Notes under the pieces: model-generated | Told to the model about the DNA's origin: nothing | The model's input: the letters and a program-made list of their open reading frames with translations, nothing else | The model's database searches: none | Assembly: GCF_002844375.1 (NCBI RefSeq) | Contig: NZ_CP024200.1 | Location: 788,001 to 852,000 of the forward strand | Length of the DNA: 64,000 nucleotides | Reading direction: 5' to 3' | Origin: Thalassospira marina | Lineage (GTDB): Bacteria > Pseudomonadota > Alphaproteobacteria > Rhodospirillales > Thalassospiraceae | Program-made: the position numbers and the translations under genes | Shown here: positions 42,387-51,972 of the stretch, in pieces | How the letters are laid out: each line of letters starts with the position of its first letter | How positions within the stretch are numbered: the first letter of the stretch is position 1

Positions 42387-44258
42387 ATGAACGCAATTAC
42401 CGATTTAAAGGCAAAGGCCGACCGTTTGATCCTGCAGGATCTGTTTGAAAGCCTGGTGGCCGAAGATTATTTTACCGACCTTAACATCACGATACGCCCT
42501 ATCGAAGATGCCACCAAAACCGGCATTATCGCCCCGTTAACAGGCGACGATACCCCGGAAGATGGGCAAATCTGGCAATGGCATGTGGCAGATGGGGTCG
42601 ATATTTTCGCCGTGATCACCCCGGCAGTTCTTTATCCCTATCTGCTTGTGCCGGAAAGCCAGGTTGTACTGGTTAATGAAAATGGCCTGCAGGTACTGGG
42701 TTGCCTTACATTTTTTGACCAGATCGGCGCGCACCTGATTGCAACACAACCCGATTGCGCCGAAGGCGTTGCCGTATTTCGCGATATGCTATCAACCAGC
42801 ATTGCGCAAATGGCATTATCGCTTTCGCATCGCATCAATACAGGCGACCTGTTGGTGCAGGCCCCGCACGATTTTTTCCAGAATATGGAACAGTGGGCAT
42901 CATTTCGTGACCGCCCCTATCACCCGGTAGCAAAGGCCAAAATGGGCCTTACGACCAGCGATTATGCAACCTTCATGGCCGAATTTGACCAGGATATTCC
43001 CATGGTCTGGATTGCGGTGGAAAGCATGACTTTAATGCTGGGAGAAGAATTGAATAATAACGCCAAACCAGCCATTTCCGATTACCTTTTGACCGATGGT
43101 GAAAAGGCCGATCTGGATGCTGAATTGCAGGCAAAGGGCCTTGCCCAAACGCATATGGCGTTGCCGGTCCACCCCTGGCAGCTGGAAAATTACATCAAAC
43201 CGCATTATGCCGCCGAACTGGCCAATGGCACCTGCCATATCCTTGATTTCCGGGGATATGTGGTTAAGGCGACGTCTTCGTTGCGATCAATGGCGCCGCG
43301 CCATGACGGGCAGCATTACCTGAAACTGCCCATGCATATTTTTTCGCTGGCAGCATCGCGCTACCTGCCCGCGGTGAAAATGATTAATGGCAATCTTAGC
43401 GAAACGCTTTTGCGCAAGGGTCTGAAACAGGATGCCAAATTGCAAAAGCGTGTTCATGTTTGCGATGAATATAGCTGGTGGGCCTATTTCCCCGAAGGCA
43501 CCAGCCTGTTTGATGAACGACCCCGGCATTTATCGGCAATGGTGCGCACTTACCCAGCCGTTTTGGGTGATGAAACTTGCCGGTTGATTCCGATGGCGGC
43601 CCTTGGCACGCCCCTTCCTGGCAGCAAAGCGCATTTCTTTGACGAATGGCTGAAGGCCCGCGACCTGCCAGCAACAGCGGAAAATGTGCAATTGCTGTTT
43701 GCCGAGCTGTGCGACACGTTTTTTGACATCAATTTCCGCATGTTCCGCATTGGCATGCTGGCCGAAATTCACGGGCAGAATACCGTTCTTGTCTGGCAAA
43801 ACGGGCAGGCACAGGGGTTGTTGCTGCGTGATCATGATTCACTGCGCATTTTTGTGCCCTGGCTGGAACGCAACGGGTTGGCCGACCCCGAATATCGCAT
43901 CAAAAAAGGTTATGCCAACACCCTGTATCACGACCGCCCGGAAGATTTACTATTTTACCTGCAAACATTGGGCATTCAGGTCAATTTACGGGCGATTGCC
44001 GAAACACTGGCCGGGATTTACGACATACCGGTACGCACGATGTGGGCAACCATGAAAAAGGCCGCGATGCAGGCCCTTGATCGTGTGGGCTTTGCCGCTG
44101 ATGATCGCGCCATGATTGCACATCACCTGTTTGACACACCAAATTGGCCCTATAAACAACTGGTGCGGCCAATTATTGCCCGTGCCGGTGGCCCCGGCAG
44201 CATGCCCTGGGGCAAAGGCGAAATTCAAAACCCGTTTCACACACCTGACAACACCTGA
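42387..44258 (+). CDS. IucA/IucC-family NIS siderophore synthetase (3 of 3)
   Basis: 623 aa with MALPVHPWQLENYIKPHY, a nucleotide-binding region in HYLKLPMHIFSLAASRYL, and MLAEIHGQNTVLVWQNGQ near the C-terminus. This synthetase subtype differs from the other two, so the three probably catalyse distinct condensations. ATG 42387 follows the aldolase stop by one base with AGGAC as ribosome-binding site; the frame opens earlier at 42291 inside the aldolase gene. Confidence 0.93.
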   Translation: MNAITDLKAKADRLILQDLFESLVAEDYFTDLNITIRPIEDATKTGIIAPLTGDDTPEDGQIWQWHVADGVDIFAVITPAVLYPYLLVPESQVVLVNENGLQVLGCLTFFDQIGAHLIATQPDCAEGVAVFRDMLSTSIAQMALSLSHRINTGDLLVQAPHDFFQNMEQWASFRDRPYHPVAKAKMGLTTSDYATFMAEFDQDIPMVWIAVESMTLMLGEELNNNAKPAISDYLLTDGEKADLDAELQAKGLAQTHMALPVHPWQLENYIKPHYAAELANGTCHILDFRGYVVKATSSLRSMAPRHDGQHYLKLPMHIFSLAASRYLPAVKMINGNLSETLLRKGLKQDAKLQKRVHVCDEYSWWAYFPEGTSLFDERPRHLSAMVRTYPAVLGDETCRLIPMAALGTPLPGSKAHFFDEWLKARDLPATAENVQLLFAELCDTFFDINFRMFRIGMLAEIHGQNTVLVWQNGQAQGLLLRDHDSLRIFVPWLERNGLADPEYRIKKGYANTLYHDRPEDLLFYLQTLGIQVNLRAIAETLAGIYDIPVRTMWATMKKAAMQALDRVGFAADDRAMIAHHLFDTPNWPYKQLVRPIIARAGGPGSMPWGKGEIQNPFHTPDNT

Positions 44259-44281
44259 TTAAAGCAAAAACGACATACGCC

Positions 44282-45331
44282 ATGACACAACGTTTATCGG
44301 GACATGCCGGTTTATGGACATTACTTTGTAATGTCCTGATCGGCCCCCGCCCCCGAAAAGACCGCAAATATGCACGCACCCCGTTGCTTTTACTGGCAAC
44401 GGGTATGGCATTTTTATGCACATTGCCATCACGGCCCGCCTTTGCCGATACCGCACCTGCCGGGCAAATTCGCACCATCACCCATGACATGGGCACAACC
44501 GACATCAAAGGCACGCCCAAACGCATTATCACCCTGTTTCAAGGCGCAACGGACACCGCCATTGCCCTTGGCGTAAAACCGGTGGGTGTTGTTGAATCCT
44601 GGGTCAGCAAACCGGCCTATCCCTATTTGCGCAACGCACTTGAAGGCACCGAATATGTGGGCCTGGAAACCCAGCCCAACCTAGAAAAACTGGTTGCCCT
44701 GAAACCTGACCTGATCATTGCATCCAAATTCCGGCATGAAACGCTGTATCCGCAGCTTTCAGCAATTGCGCCGGTGGTGTTCCTGGACGAGATTTTCGAT
44801 TTCAAACACACCCTGACCCTGATGGGCGCGGCATTGAACCGCACGGAGAAAGCCAACCAGCTTTTGAACCAGTGGAATGCACGGGTTGCACATTTCAAAA
44901 AAGAAATGTCACAACGCGATAATATAAAATGGCCCATGACGGTATCGCTTTTGAATTTTCGCGCCGATCATTTACGTTTGCTATCGCATCGCAGTTTTTC
45001 CGGCCTGATCATGAACGAACTGGGGTTCGAACAATCATCCATGGCCGATACCAATAACTGGATTTACAAAAAGCTGACCAGCAAGGAAGCCCTGCCGATT
45101 ATCAATGCCGATACGTTTTTTGTGTTTCTGCGCGCTGAAAACCCGGCCGTTCGCGAAAATTATGATGCCTGGCGCAGCCACCCGCTGTGGAAAGCCTTAA
45201 AGGCCAGCCGCAACCAGCAGATTTACGAAGTGGATGAAATCACCTGGAGCCTTTCGGGCGGCATCATGGGCGCAAACATGATCCTGGATGATTTATACCG
45301 GATCTATGATGTTTCGGCACTGGATGGCTAA
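44282..45331 (+). CDS. Iron-siderophore ABC transporter substrate-binding protein (FecB-like)
   Basis: 349-aa periplasmic binding protein of the helical-backbone metal receptor type. A long N-terminal region with a hydrophobic core (LLLLATGMAFLCTL) ends near AFAD. The mature part has GTPKRIITLFQGATDTAIALG and LVALKPDLIIASKF, typical of Fe-citrate/siderophore receptors. It starts 24 bases after synthetase 3 and abuts the permease gene, so biosynthesis and uptake share an operon. Confidence 0.92.
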   Translation: MTQRLSGHAGLWTLLCNVLIGPRPRKDRKYARTPLLLLATGMAFLCTLPSRPAFADTAPAGQIRTITHDMGTTDIKGTPKRIITLFQGATDTAIALGVKPVGVVESWVSKPAYPYLRNALEGTEYVGLETQPNLEKLVALKPDLIIASKFRHETLYPQLSAIAPVVFLDEIFDFKHTLTLMGAALNRTEKANQLLNQWNARVAHFKKEMSQRDNIKWPMTVSLLNFRADHLRLLSHRSFSGLIMNELGFEQSSMADTNNWIYKKLTSKEALPIINADTFFVFLRAENPAVRENYDAWRSHPLWKALKASRNQQIYEVDEITWSLSGGIMGANMILDDLYRIYDVSALDG

Positions 45332-46360
45332 ATGACACAAACCCAACAGCCATCAACCACCAGCACCCTCACCCGCGAAACCACGGCCCTTGGGCTGCTG
45401 GTTTTGCTGTTTGCTGCAGCGTTTTTCGCCAGCCTGACGATGGGGCAATACCCGGTTTCGCTGCATGATGCGTTCAATGCGCTTTTTCATTTTGATGAAA
45501 ATGTCGTGGAACAGATCATTGTCATCACCAGCCGCCTGCCCCGCACCATCATGGCGTGTTTTGTCGGTGCGGCATTGGGCATTTCGGGTGTGTTGATGCA
45601 GGCCGTGACCCGCAACCCGCTGGCATCGCCCAGCATTTTGGGCATCAATAGTGGTGCGATTTTCCTGATTGTGCTGGCATCCACGCTGGCACCACACCTT
45701 TCCATTCACGGGCTGATCTGGGTCGGGATGGCTGGTGCCGCCCTGGCGGGTGGCATTGTTTATCTGCTGGGCAGTCTGGGCAGCGGCGGGCTGACGCCGA
45801 CGCGACTGGTGCTGGGTGGTGCGGCGCTCACGGCACTTTTTGTATCCTTTACCCAGGCGGTTCTGGTGGTCAATCAGGATGGGTTGGATCGTATTTTATT
45901 CTGGCTGGCGGGGTCGCTGGCCGGGCGGGATCTTGATAGTTTCCTTCCGGTTATGCCCTATATCGCGGCGGGTATAATCGCCAGCCTGTTTATCGGCAGG
46001 CATGTCAATATCCTGATGTCGGGTGATGATATTGCCAAGGGGTTGGGGCAAAACACTGCCATTTTGAAAATCACGATTGCGGGCCTGGTTATTCTGCTGG
46101 CGGGCAGTTCGGTTTCGGCAGTTGGCAATATCGCCTTTTTGGGGCTGATTGTACCCCATATCGTGCGCCTTTCGGTAACCGGTGATCATCGCTGGTTAAT
46201 CCCGCTAAGCGGGCTTGCCGGTGCGGTATTGCTGCTGGTTTCCGATATCATCGCCCGCCAGATCATCATGCCAGAAGAATTGCCCATTGGCGCGATGACC
46301 GCCATTTTGGGTGCCCCGCTGTTTGTTTTGCTGGCACGACGGAATTTTGCCTATGGCTGA
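45332..46360 (+). CDS. Iron-siderophore ABC permease (FecC-like)
   Basis: 342-aa inner-membrane permease of the FecCD family: RLPRTIMACFVGAALGISG, LMQAVTRNPLASPSILGIN and FLGLIVPHIVRL. It begins directly after the binding-protein stop. It pairs with the following permease. Confidence 0.94.
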   Translation: MTQTQQPSTTSTLTRETTALGLLVLLFAAAFFASLTMGQYPVSLHDAFNALFHFDENVVEQIIVITSRLPRTIMACFVGAALGISGVLMQAVTRNPLASPSILGINSGAIFLIVLASTLAPHLSIHGLIWVGMAGAALAGGIVYLLGSLGSGGLTPTRLVLGGAALTALFVSFTQAVLVVNQDGLDRILFWLAGSLAGRDLDSFLPVMPYIAAGIIASLFIGRHVNILMSGDDIAKGLGQNTAILKITIAGLVILLAGSSVSAVGNIAFLGLIVPHIVRLSVTGDHRWLIPLSGLAGAVLLLVSDIIARQIIMPEELPIGAMTAILGAPLFVLLARRNFAYG

Positions 46361-47390
46361 TTTTTCCATTTCCCAAACGCCACCGGCACCATCGCAAATT
46401 ACCAATCCCGCCCGGGGCAATGGCCCGGCCGTGGCAACAATTGCCATCATCACCCTGTTTGCGGCCCTGCTTGCCTGCCTGATCGGGCCGGAAAGTGTTA
46501 CCATTGGCGATGTTTTTAACACACTAATGGGCACACAAAGCGGCCCGGCAGGTTTTATCATTCATGATTTGCGCCTGCCGCGTATTGCCATGGCGCTGCT
46601 GGTGGGGGCGGGTCTTGCCGTTTCCGGGCTGATTTTGCAATCATTGGTGCGCAACCCGCTGGCATCGCCCGATATCATCGGCATTACCGGCGGGGCATCG
46701 GTTGCGGTTGTGGTGTATTTTGGCTGGCTGGCATCAAGCATCAGTGTCGTATGGCTGCCGCTTATCGCATCTTGCGGGTCGGCAATTACGGCGGGGTTGA
46801 TCCTGTTTTTGGCCTGGCGTGGCACCATCGAACCGGCCCGCCTTATCCTGATCGGTATTGGCATATCGGCGACTGCCGGGGCATTAACGACATTGTTGAT
46901 GGTGTTTAGCTCGGATATGACCAATCTTTCGGCCTATATCTGGCTGACCGGCAGTGTTTATGGCGCCAACTGGAATGATGTTTGGCAAATTACCCCCTGG
47001 GTTATTGTACCGCTGATCCCGCTTGTCATGATGGGGCGTACGTTAAATACCCTGTTATTGGGGCAGGATGTTGCCATCAGCCTGGGTATTCCGGTGCAAA
47101 TGGTGCGGCTGCTATGCCTGGGTGGCTGTGTCATCCTGGCCAGTGCGGCGGTGGCCCATGCAGGCGGCATCGGCTTTGTCGGCCTTCTTGCCCCGCATAT
47201 GACGCGCCGCTTTGTCAAAGGCAGCATTTCCCTGCAAATACCGGCAACAGCCCTGATGGGCGGTTTGCTGGTTTTGGTCGCCGATACGGTCGGGCGCAGC
47301 CTTTTTGGCGCGCTGGACCTGCCTGCGGGAATTTTTGTGTCCGCAATTGGCACACCTTTTTTCATCTATCTTCTTTATCGCCAAAAATGA
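46353..47390 (+). CDS. Iron-siderophore ABC permease (FecD-like)
   Basis: 345-aa FecCD-family permease: LRLPRIAMALLVGAGLAVSG, LVRNPLASPDIIGITGG and GFVGLLAPHMTRRFV. The start at 46353 (MADFSISQ) overlaps the FecC-like stop by eight bases; the frame extends to 46311 but that start lies inside the previous gene. It forms a heterodimer with the FecC-like protein. Confidence 0.93.
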   Translation: MADFSISQTPPAPSQITNPARGNGPAVATIAIITLFAALLACLIGPESVTIGDVFNTLMGTQSGPAGFIIHDLRLPRIAMALLVGAGLAVSGLILQSLVRNPLASPDIIGITGGASVAVVVYFGWLASSISVVWLPLIASCGSAITAGLILFLAWRGTIEPARLILIGIGISATAGALTTLLMVFSSDMTNLSAYIWLTGSVYGANWNDVWQITPWVIVPLIPLVMMGRTLNTLLLGQDVAISLGIPVQMVRLLCLGGCVILASAAVAHAGGIGFVGLLAPHMTRRFVKGSISLQIPATALMGGLLVLVADTVGRSLFGALDLPAGIFVSAIGTPFFIYLLYRQK

Positions 47391-48244
47391 AAACAGTTTC
47401 CATGCCCTCACTTGAAAGCCAGGCCGTTACCCTTGGCTATGAAAACAACATCATTATTCGCGACCTTGATCTTGCCATTCCCGAAGGCAAAATCACGGTT
47501 CTGGTTGGTGCCAATGGCTGTGGTAAATCCACATTGCTGCGTGCGCTGGCACGGTTGCTAAAGCCCCTTGATGGCGAAATTTTCCTGGGCGATAGCCCAA
47601 TTGCCAGAATGGCCGGGTCCGACATTGCCAAAAAGCTGTCGATCCTGCCGCAAGGGCCGGATGCCCCGGAAGAACTGACCGTTTATCAACTGATCCGGCA
47701 GGGACGATATCCCTATCAAAAGTGGTTGCGCGGCTGGTCGGCCGAGGACGAAGCCATGGTTGAACAGGCGATGCAGGCCACAGGGTTAGGCGACCTGCGC
47801 CACCGCCCGTTACAGAAACTTTCGGGCGGGCAGCGCCAGCGCGCCTGGATTGCGCTGACGCTGGCACAAAATACCGATATCATCCTGCTTGATGAACCCA
47901 CCACCTATCTTGATATGTCCCATCAGGTGGATATTCTGGAACTGCTGCACAGCCAGAACCGCAAGGCTGGCAAAACCATTGTCATGGTGCTCCATGACCT
48001 TTACCTCGCCAGCCGCTATGCCGACCATTTGATCACGCTTCGGGACGGCAAAATATATGCACAGGGCACCCCACAGGACATTGTCACCACAGACCTTGTC
48101 CGTGCCGTATTTGACCTTGAATGCCAGATATTCCAGGACCCGCTAACCGGCACGCCGATTTGTATTCCGCTGGGCCATATTCAAAATGCCCGCCCGGAAC
48201 ATAATGTGCAGGATGGTCAGGATACCGCCCATGACGCGCCCTGA
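47387..48244 (+). CDS. Iron-siderophore ABC transporter ATP-binding protein (FecE-like)
   Basis: 285-aa ATPase: Walker A GANGCGKST, signature KLSGGQRQRAW, Walker B DIILLDEPTTYLD, H-loop VMVLHDL. ATG 47387 overlaps the permease stop (ATGA); a second ATG at 47402 is possible. The frame is open much further upstream, but that is a shadow within the permease gene. The C-terminus extends past the usual end with a His/Asp-rich tail. Confidence 0.92.
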   Translation: MKTVSMPSLESQAVTLGYENNIIIRDLDLAIPEGKITVLVGANGCGKSTLLRALARLLKPLDGEIFLGDSPIARMAGSDIAKKLSILPQGPDAPEELTVYQLIRQGRYPYQKWLRGWSAEDEAMVEQAMQATGLGDLRHRPLQKLSGGQRQRAWIALTLAQNTDIILLDEPTTYLDMSHQVDILELLHSQNRKAGKTIVMVLHDLYLASRYADHLITLRDGKIYAQGTPQDIVTTDLVRAVFDLECQIFQDPLTGTPICIPLGHIQNARPEHNVQDGQDTAHDAP

Positions 48245-49037
48245 TAAATCCGCCCCAAATGCGGCACCATCACCAGCATTTAAGGCGCAACAGGCGCTTG
48301 AGGCCCTTTGTGGCTTACAAACGCTGCCCGGTCCGTTACCGGAAAATACACGCGCTGCAGCCGACCTTCTTGATGGCGATAATTGCCGCAAACTGCTTGA
48401 TGCATTGGGCCCGGTTATCGGTTCGCGCTCTCGCAAGATAACGGCGTCGCTGCTGTCAAAACGTATTGCCTTTCTGTTTACCGCAGGCGGGCTTTACCCA
48501 GTAAGTATGCATGATCAGGCGTTTGATATGTCACTTGGTAATTGCGTGGTTGATTACCGCCATGACGGCCATCGCTGGCAATCCGCCCTGCTGTTACGCA
48601 CGCTTGATGGCATATCGGCCCCAGCCAATGATCGCGATGCCTGGCGCGAACACACGTGTAAAACATTATTTTCCGGCAACCTTGCGCCTATCTGGCAGGC
48701 GCTGCATGAGGCATCTGGGGTCAGCCTTTCGATTTTGTGGGAAAACACCGCTGTTCGTATTTTTTCGCTATATGAACGGCGGATGATGCGCGAACCGGAT
48801 GCACAAAAACTGGCGCAGATCCGTGCGGATTTTGATTTTCTGTTGCGTCAGGCCGATAGCAGCATTTTTGGCACACCCAAAAACCCGCTGGGGTCGTTTT
48901 ATTTCGATAAAACAAAAACGGCGGATGCGGAAATCAGATATCGCCGTACCTGCTGTTATTATTATCTGACCCCACCCAAGGAATATTGTTCGACCTGTCC
49001 GCTGCTGTTAAAACCGCGGGTGAAAAAACATGCATGA
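48231..49037 (+). CDS. FhuF-type [2Fe-2S] ferric-siderophore reductase
   Basis: 268 aa. The C-terminus has Cys241-Cys242, ten residues, Cys253, two residues, Cys256, the unusual cluster signature of FhuF. Such reductases release iron from imported ferric siderophores in the cytoplasm. ATG 48231 overlaps the ATPase stop by 14 bases and is preferred over the longer frame from 48186. It fits as the last step of the uptake route. Confidence 0.9.
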   Translation: MTRPDKSAPNAAPSPAFKAQQALEALCGLQTLPGPLPENTRAAADLLDGDNCRKLLDALGPVIGSRSRKITASLLSKRIAFLFTAGGLYPVSMHDQAFDMSLGNCVVDYRHDGHRWQSALLLRTLDGISAPANDRDAWREHTCKTLFSGNLAPIWQALHEASGVSLSILWENTAVRIFSLYERRMMREPDAQKLAQIRADFDFLLRQADSSIFGTPKNPLGSFYFDKTKTADAEIRYRRTCCYYYLTPPKEYCSTCPLLLKPRVKKHA

Positions 49038-49647
49038 AATTAATAATATTACCGATGAAATATCGGACGAGATAATTGAATTTTTCCGCCATATCGATAC
49101 GTCCACCATCGGCCATTTAACCACCGATGGTTACATCCCGGGGATTTCGGCGCAGACAGGCACGGCCCGCCTGATTGGCCGGGTGATGACGGTATCGCTG
49201 CCCAAAACCGATGGCGGTGTGCTTTATCATGCCCTGGTAAAAAGCAGACCGGGCGATGTTATCGTCGTTTCAATGCCGGAACATACAAACTATGCCTGCT
49301 GGGGTGAATTGCGCACAATTGCCGCCCTGATCAAAAATGTTGCTGGCATGATAACCGATGGATGCGTAACCGATATCGCGGCCCTTCGCGTACTCCCCTT
49401 CCCGGTGTTTGCCACCGGCATCAGCCCGATTACCACCTGCAAGCAGGACCTGGCGGGAACCATCAATGCGCCCATCACCCTTGCCGGACAGGAGGTTTTG
49501 CCGGGTTCATTGGCCATTGGTGATGAAGACGGACTTTTTATTCTATCCCCTGCCAAAGCCGCCGAAATTATGCAACCGGCGCTGGAGAAGCAAAAACGCG
49601 ACGCGGCGAAGCGCGATGAATTGCTGGCAAAGCTGCGTGCTGGTTGA
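49030..49647 (+). CDS. RraA-family protein (aldolase-like, altered active site)
   Basis: 205 aa of the RraA / 4-hydroxy-4-methyl-2-oxoglutarate aldolase family, which cleave oxo-acid substrates to release pyruvate. The region WGELRTIAALIKNVAGMITDG is followed by CVTDIAAL, where active aldolases have an Arg-Asp pair; here the Arg position is Thr114. It overlaps the FhuF-like gene by eight bases and ends the operon. Loss of the Arg argues against normal pyruvate aldolase activity; it may act on a siderophore breakdown product or be regulatory. Confidence 0.8.
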   Translation: MHEINNITDEISDEIIEFFRHIDTSTIGHLTTDGYIPGISAQTGTARLIGRVMTVSLPKTDGGVLYHALVKSRPGDVIVVSMPEHTNYACWGELRTIAALIKNVAGMITDGCVTDIAALRVLPFPVFATGISPITTCKQDLAGTINAPITLAGQEVLPGSLAIGDEDGLFILSPAKAAEIMQPALEKQKRDAAKRDELLAKLRAG

Positions 49648-49688
49648 TTCCCACCTACGCCGTCCCAATCATAAAACACCCGGCAATA

Positions 49689-49724
49689 AAAACGCCCCGC
49701 GATATCAGGATCGCGGGGCGTTTT
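49689..49724. terminator. Bidirectional terminator between siderophore operon and receptor gene
   Basis: A perfect 15-bp stem (49689-49703 with 49710-49724; GCCCCGCGAT arm) and 6-base loop, with A-run before and T-run after. It lies between convergent genes and suits both. Confidence 0.92.
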
Positions 49725-49750
49725 CGTTTACTTATCGGGGCGGGGTCTGA

Positions 49751-51910
49751 TTAAAAATCAATCGAGTAACCGACCGTCAAAGTCCGGCCACGACCCTTGA
49801 AGTAGCGTTCATCATTCGCCAATGCACTTTGCGAATAATAGGTGATGTAATCTTCGTTAAACAGGTTTTCGACCGACATGCTGACACGGCCCGCCGGCAG
49901 GCGGTACACAGCGGAAAGGTCAGCAATGGTATAGCCGTCGAAATCCATGTCCGCATTGTCGAACTTCTTCGAGAAGTTGTGCTGTACCTGGAAGAAGGTC
50001 GAGAATTTTTCCGTCCAGATGCTGTTCCAGCTTGCGATCAGGCGGTTTGGCGACACATTGAGACCGTCAAGATTGGAATCAAGCGACCCATTTTCATCGC
50101 TGTCATATTTGCCCTGCGAATAGGCGTAGCTCAGCCCGACTTTATTGTCGGTATTCACCCAGTACCCAACCGATGCTTCAAGCCCGCGAATACGGGTTTT
50201 CTGCCGTTCGACAAAGAAATCATCGCCCTGACGACGCAGGCGTGAACCCAGTTCGGCATTGGATTCATAAACGCTGATTTCACCATCCCAAACGGAATCA
50301 TCATACCGCACACCGATTTCACGGTTATCGGTCACGATCGGTTCGAGATTAAGGAAGGTGTCCACATCCTGCCCGGTGGTGTTGATACCACGCAGAACAC
50401 GGCCCACATCAGGCATGCCAAAACCTTCAGAATAGTTGGCAAACAGCGACACGGTTTCAACCGGGCTATAGGTAATGCCAAAATTATAAAGGGTTTCCTT
50501 AAAGGACGGGTTACCACCATCCACCGTTACGCCATTGGCCGATGCGACAGTCTGGAATGTCGGTACATCCAGTTCAGCGACTTCATAGCGTACACCGGAA
50601 TGGAAGCTTAGCTTGTCGGTCACCTTCAACTGGCCCTGCACAAAAGGCGCATAATTGTAATAGGTGGTTTCCGGCACCCAGTCCCGGTTGGTCATGATCA
50701 GTTTTTGATCGGTGGTATCGCTTAATACGTCAAAGCCGGTCGTGACTTTAAGATGGTCATTAAACAGGCCATCCTTAATCAGTGTCACCTTGCTGCCCAG
50801 CTTGGTTGAATCCGCCTGGGACTGATCGGTGCCGTCCGGCGATAATGTTGGATCGACAAAGGTCGAGGATTTGGTGACACCAAAACGGCCTTCAAAATCC
50901 TGGTGATAGGCCTGGATTTTCAGGTCCATTCCCAGAAAATCGCTGTTTTCGTAATCAAGGCTGGTGGTGAAAACCTGGTTGCGCGGGGCTTCACCCAATG
51001 GCGTGCCCTTGGCCGATGTGGTCGGAATACCCGCATCACGGTCGCCCATCACGCTGACGTAATTCATTTTGCCTTCGGACAGGAAATAGTTGAATTCAAC
51101 ACCAATCGACTGGTCATCATCGATCCAGTAGGTGCCTTTGGTCAGCACGTCGTAGCTGCGTGAATCCATAAGATCGCCCTGGGTGTTATCCACGCCCACC
51201 GGGTCGCCATTGGCATCAAGATAAAGGCCCTGATCCTCGACCGTGGCCGACATCAGATAATCAAACTTTTCCGTCCCGCCGTTAAAACCGTAACCCAGTT
51301 TGTAGTTTTCGGTTTCATTATCAATCTGGCTGGTTGGGGTCGTTGTTTGCACATTCAGGTGCTGGTTAAAGGTGCCCGGCTCCGGCCGTTTGGTAATATA
51401 GTTGATGATACCGCCCGTCGCGCCCAGCCCGTGAATGGCATTGGCCCCGTGGATCACCTCGATCCGGTCAACCATCGAAAGGTCAATGGTGTGGGCTGAA
51501 CGGCCCGTGGGGCGCAGCGGGTTGGATTGCGGAACACCGTCAATCATGAAAAGCGGCGTACGACCGCGAAATGTTTCGCCACTGCCCGTCAGTTTTTCAC
51601 GCGCCGGGGTGTAGGACGGCAGAAGATTTGCCAATGCCTTGGATGAATCCGTTGAAATGGCCAGCTGCTGTTCGATCTGTTCCCGGGTTATCACCGTCAC
51701 CTTTTGCGGTGAGGATTTTATGTCCGAATTTGTCCGGCTCGACGAGATGATGACCGGCGAAAGCGTGGTTGCCTCGTGCAACTGTTCGACTTCAGCCGCT
51801 TCTTCATCCTCGACTTTTGGTTTCTCGCTTTCAGATTGTGCGAAGGCCTGCTGCATTGCCAACAGTGAACAGCCAATCGCCAAAGCGGATGTCAAACCAA
51901 GCTTCTTCAA
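49751..51910 (-). CDS. TonB-dependent siderophore receptor
   Basis: 719-aa outer-membrane receptor. Signal peptide (KKLGLTSALAIGCSLLA, cleaved near AFAQ), then a TonB-box-like TLSPVIISSSRT, the plug domain (KVTVITREQIEQQL, FRGRTPLFMIDGVPQSNPL, IEVIHGANAIHGLGATGG), and a 22-strand barrel ending in the terminal Phe of TLTVGYSIDF. No N-terminal signalling (secretin/STN) extension is present. It faces the siderophore operon across a shared terminator and has a possible Fur site upstream, so it is the expected receptor for the operon's product. Confidence 0.93.
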   Translation of the reverse strand: MKKLGLTSALAIGCSLLAMQQAFAQSESEKPKVEDEEAAEVEQLHEATTLSPVIISSSRTNSDIKSSPQKVTVITREQIEQQLAISTDSSKALANLLPSYTPAREKLTGSGETFRGRTPLFMIDGVPQSNPLRPTGRSAHTIDLSMVDRIEVIHGANAIHGLGATGGIINYITKRPEPGTFNQHLNVQTTTPTSQIDNETENYKLGYGFNGGTEKFDYLMSATVEDQGLYLDANGDPVGVDNTQGDLMDSRSYDVLTKGTYWIDDDQSIGVEFNYFLSEGKMNYVSVMGDRDAGIPTTSAKGTPLGEAPRNQVFTTSLDYENSDFLGMDLKIQAYHQDFEGRFGVTKSSTFVDPTLSPDGTDQSQADSTKLGSKVTLIKDGLFNDHLKVTTGFDVLSDTTDQKLIMTNRDWVPETTYYNYAPFVQGQLKVTDKLSFHSGVRYEVAELDVPTFQTVASANGVTVDGGNPSFKETLYNFGITYSPVETVSLFANYSEGFGMPDVGRVLRGINTTGQDVDTFLNLEPIVTDNREIGVRYDDSVWDGEISVYESNAELGSRLRRQGDDFFVERQKTRIRGLEASVGYWVNTDNKVGLSYAYSQGKYDSDENGSLDSNLDGLNVSPNRLIASWNSIWTEKFSTFFQVQHNFSKKFDNADMDFDGYTIADLSAVYRLPAGRVSMSVENLFNEDYITYYSQSALANDERYFKGRGRTLTVGYSIDF

Positions 51911-51972
51911 AAGAACCCCCTATGCAAATCCCTGTAGAATCTGCAGCAACCTACACACTCCCCAATAGCATT

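Noticed and set aside
33837..44258. Aerobactin or rhizobactin 1021 biosynthesis
   Set aside because: No lysine or diaminopropane N-monooxygenase and no N-acetyltransferase gene is present, the decarboxylase is fold-type III rather than the RhbB type, and three synthetases plus an SbnG-like enzyme fit staphyloferrin B better.
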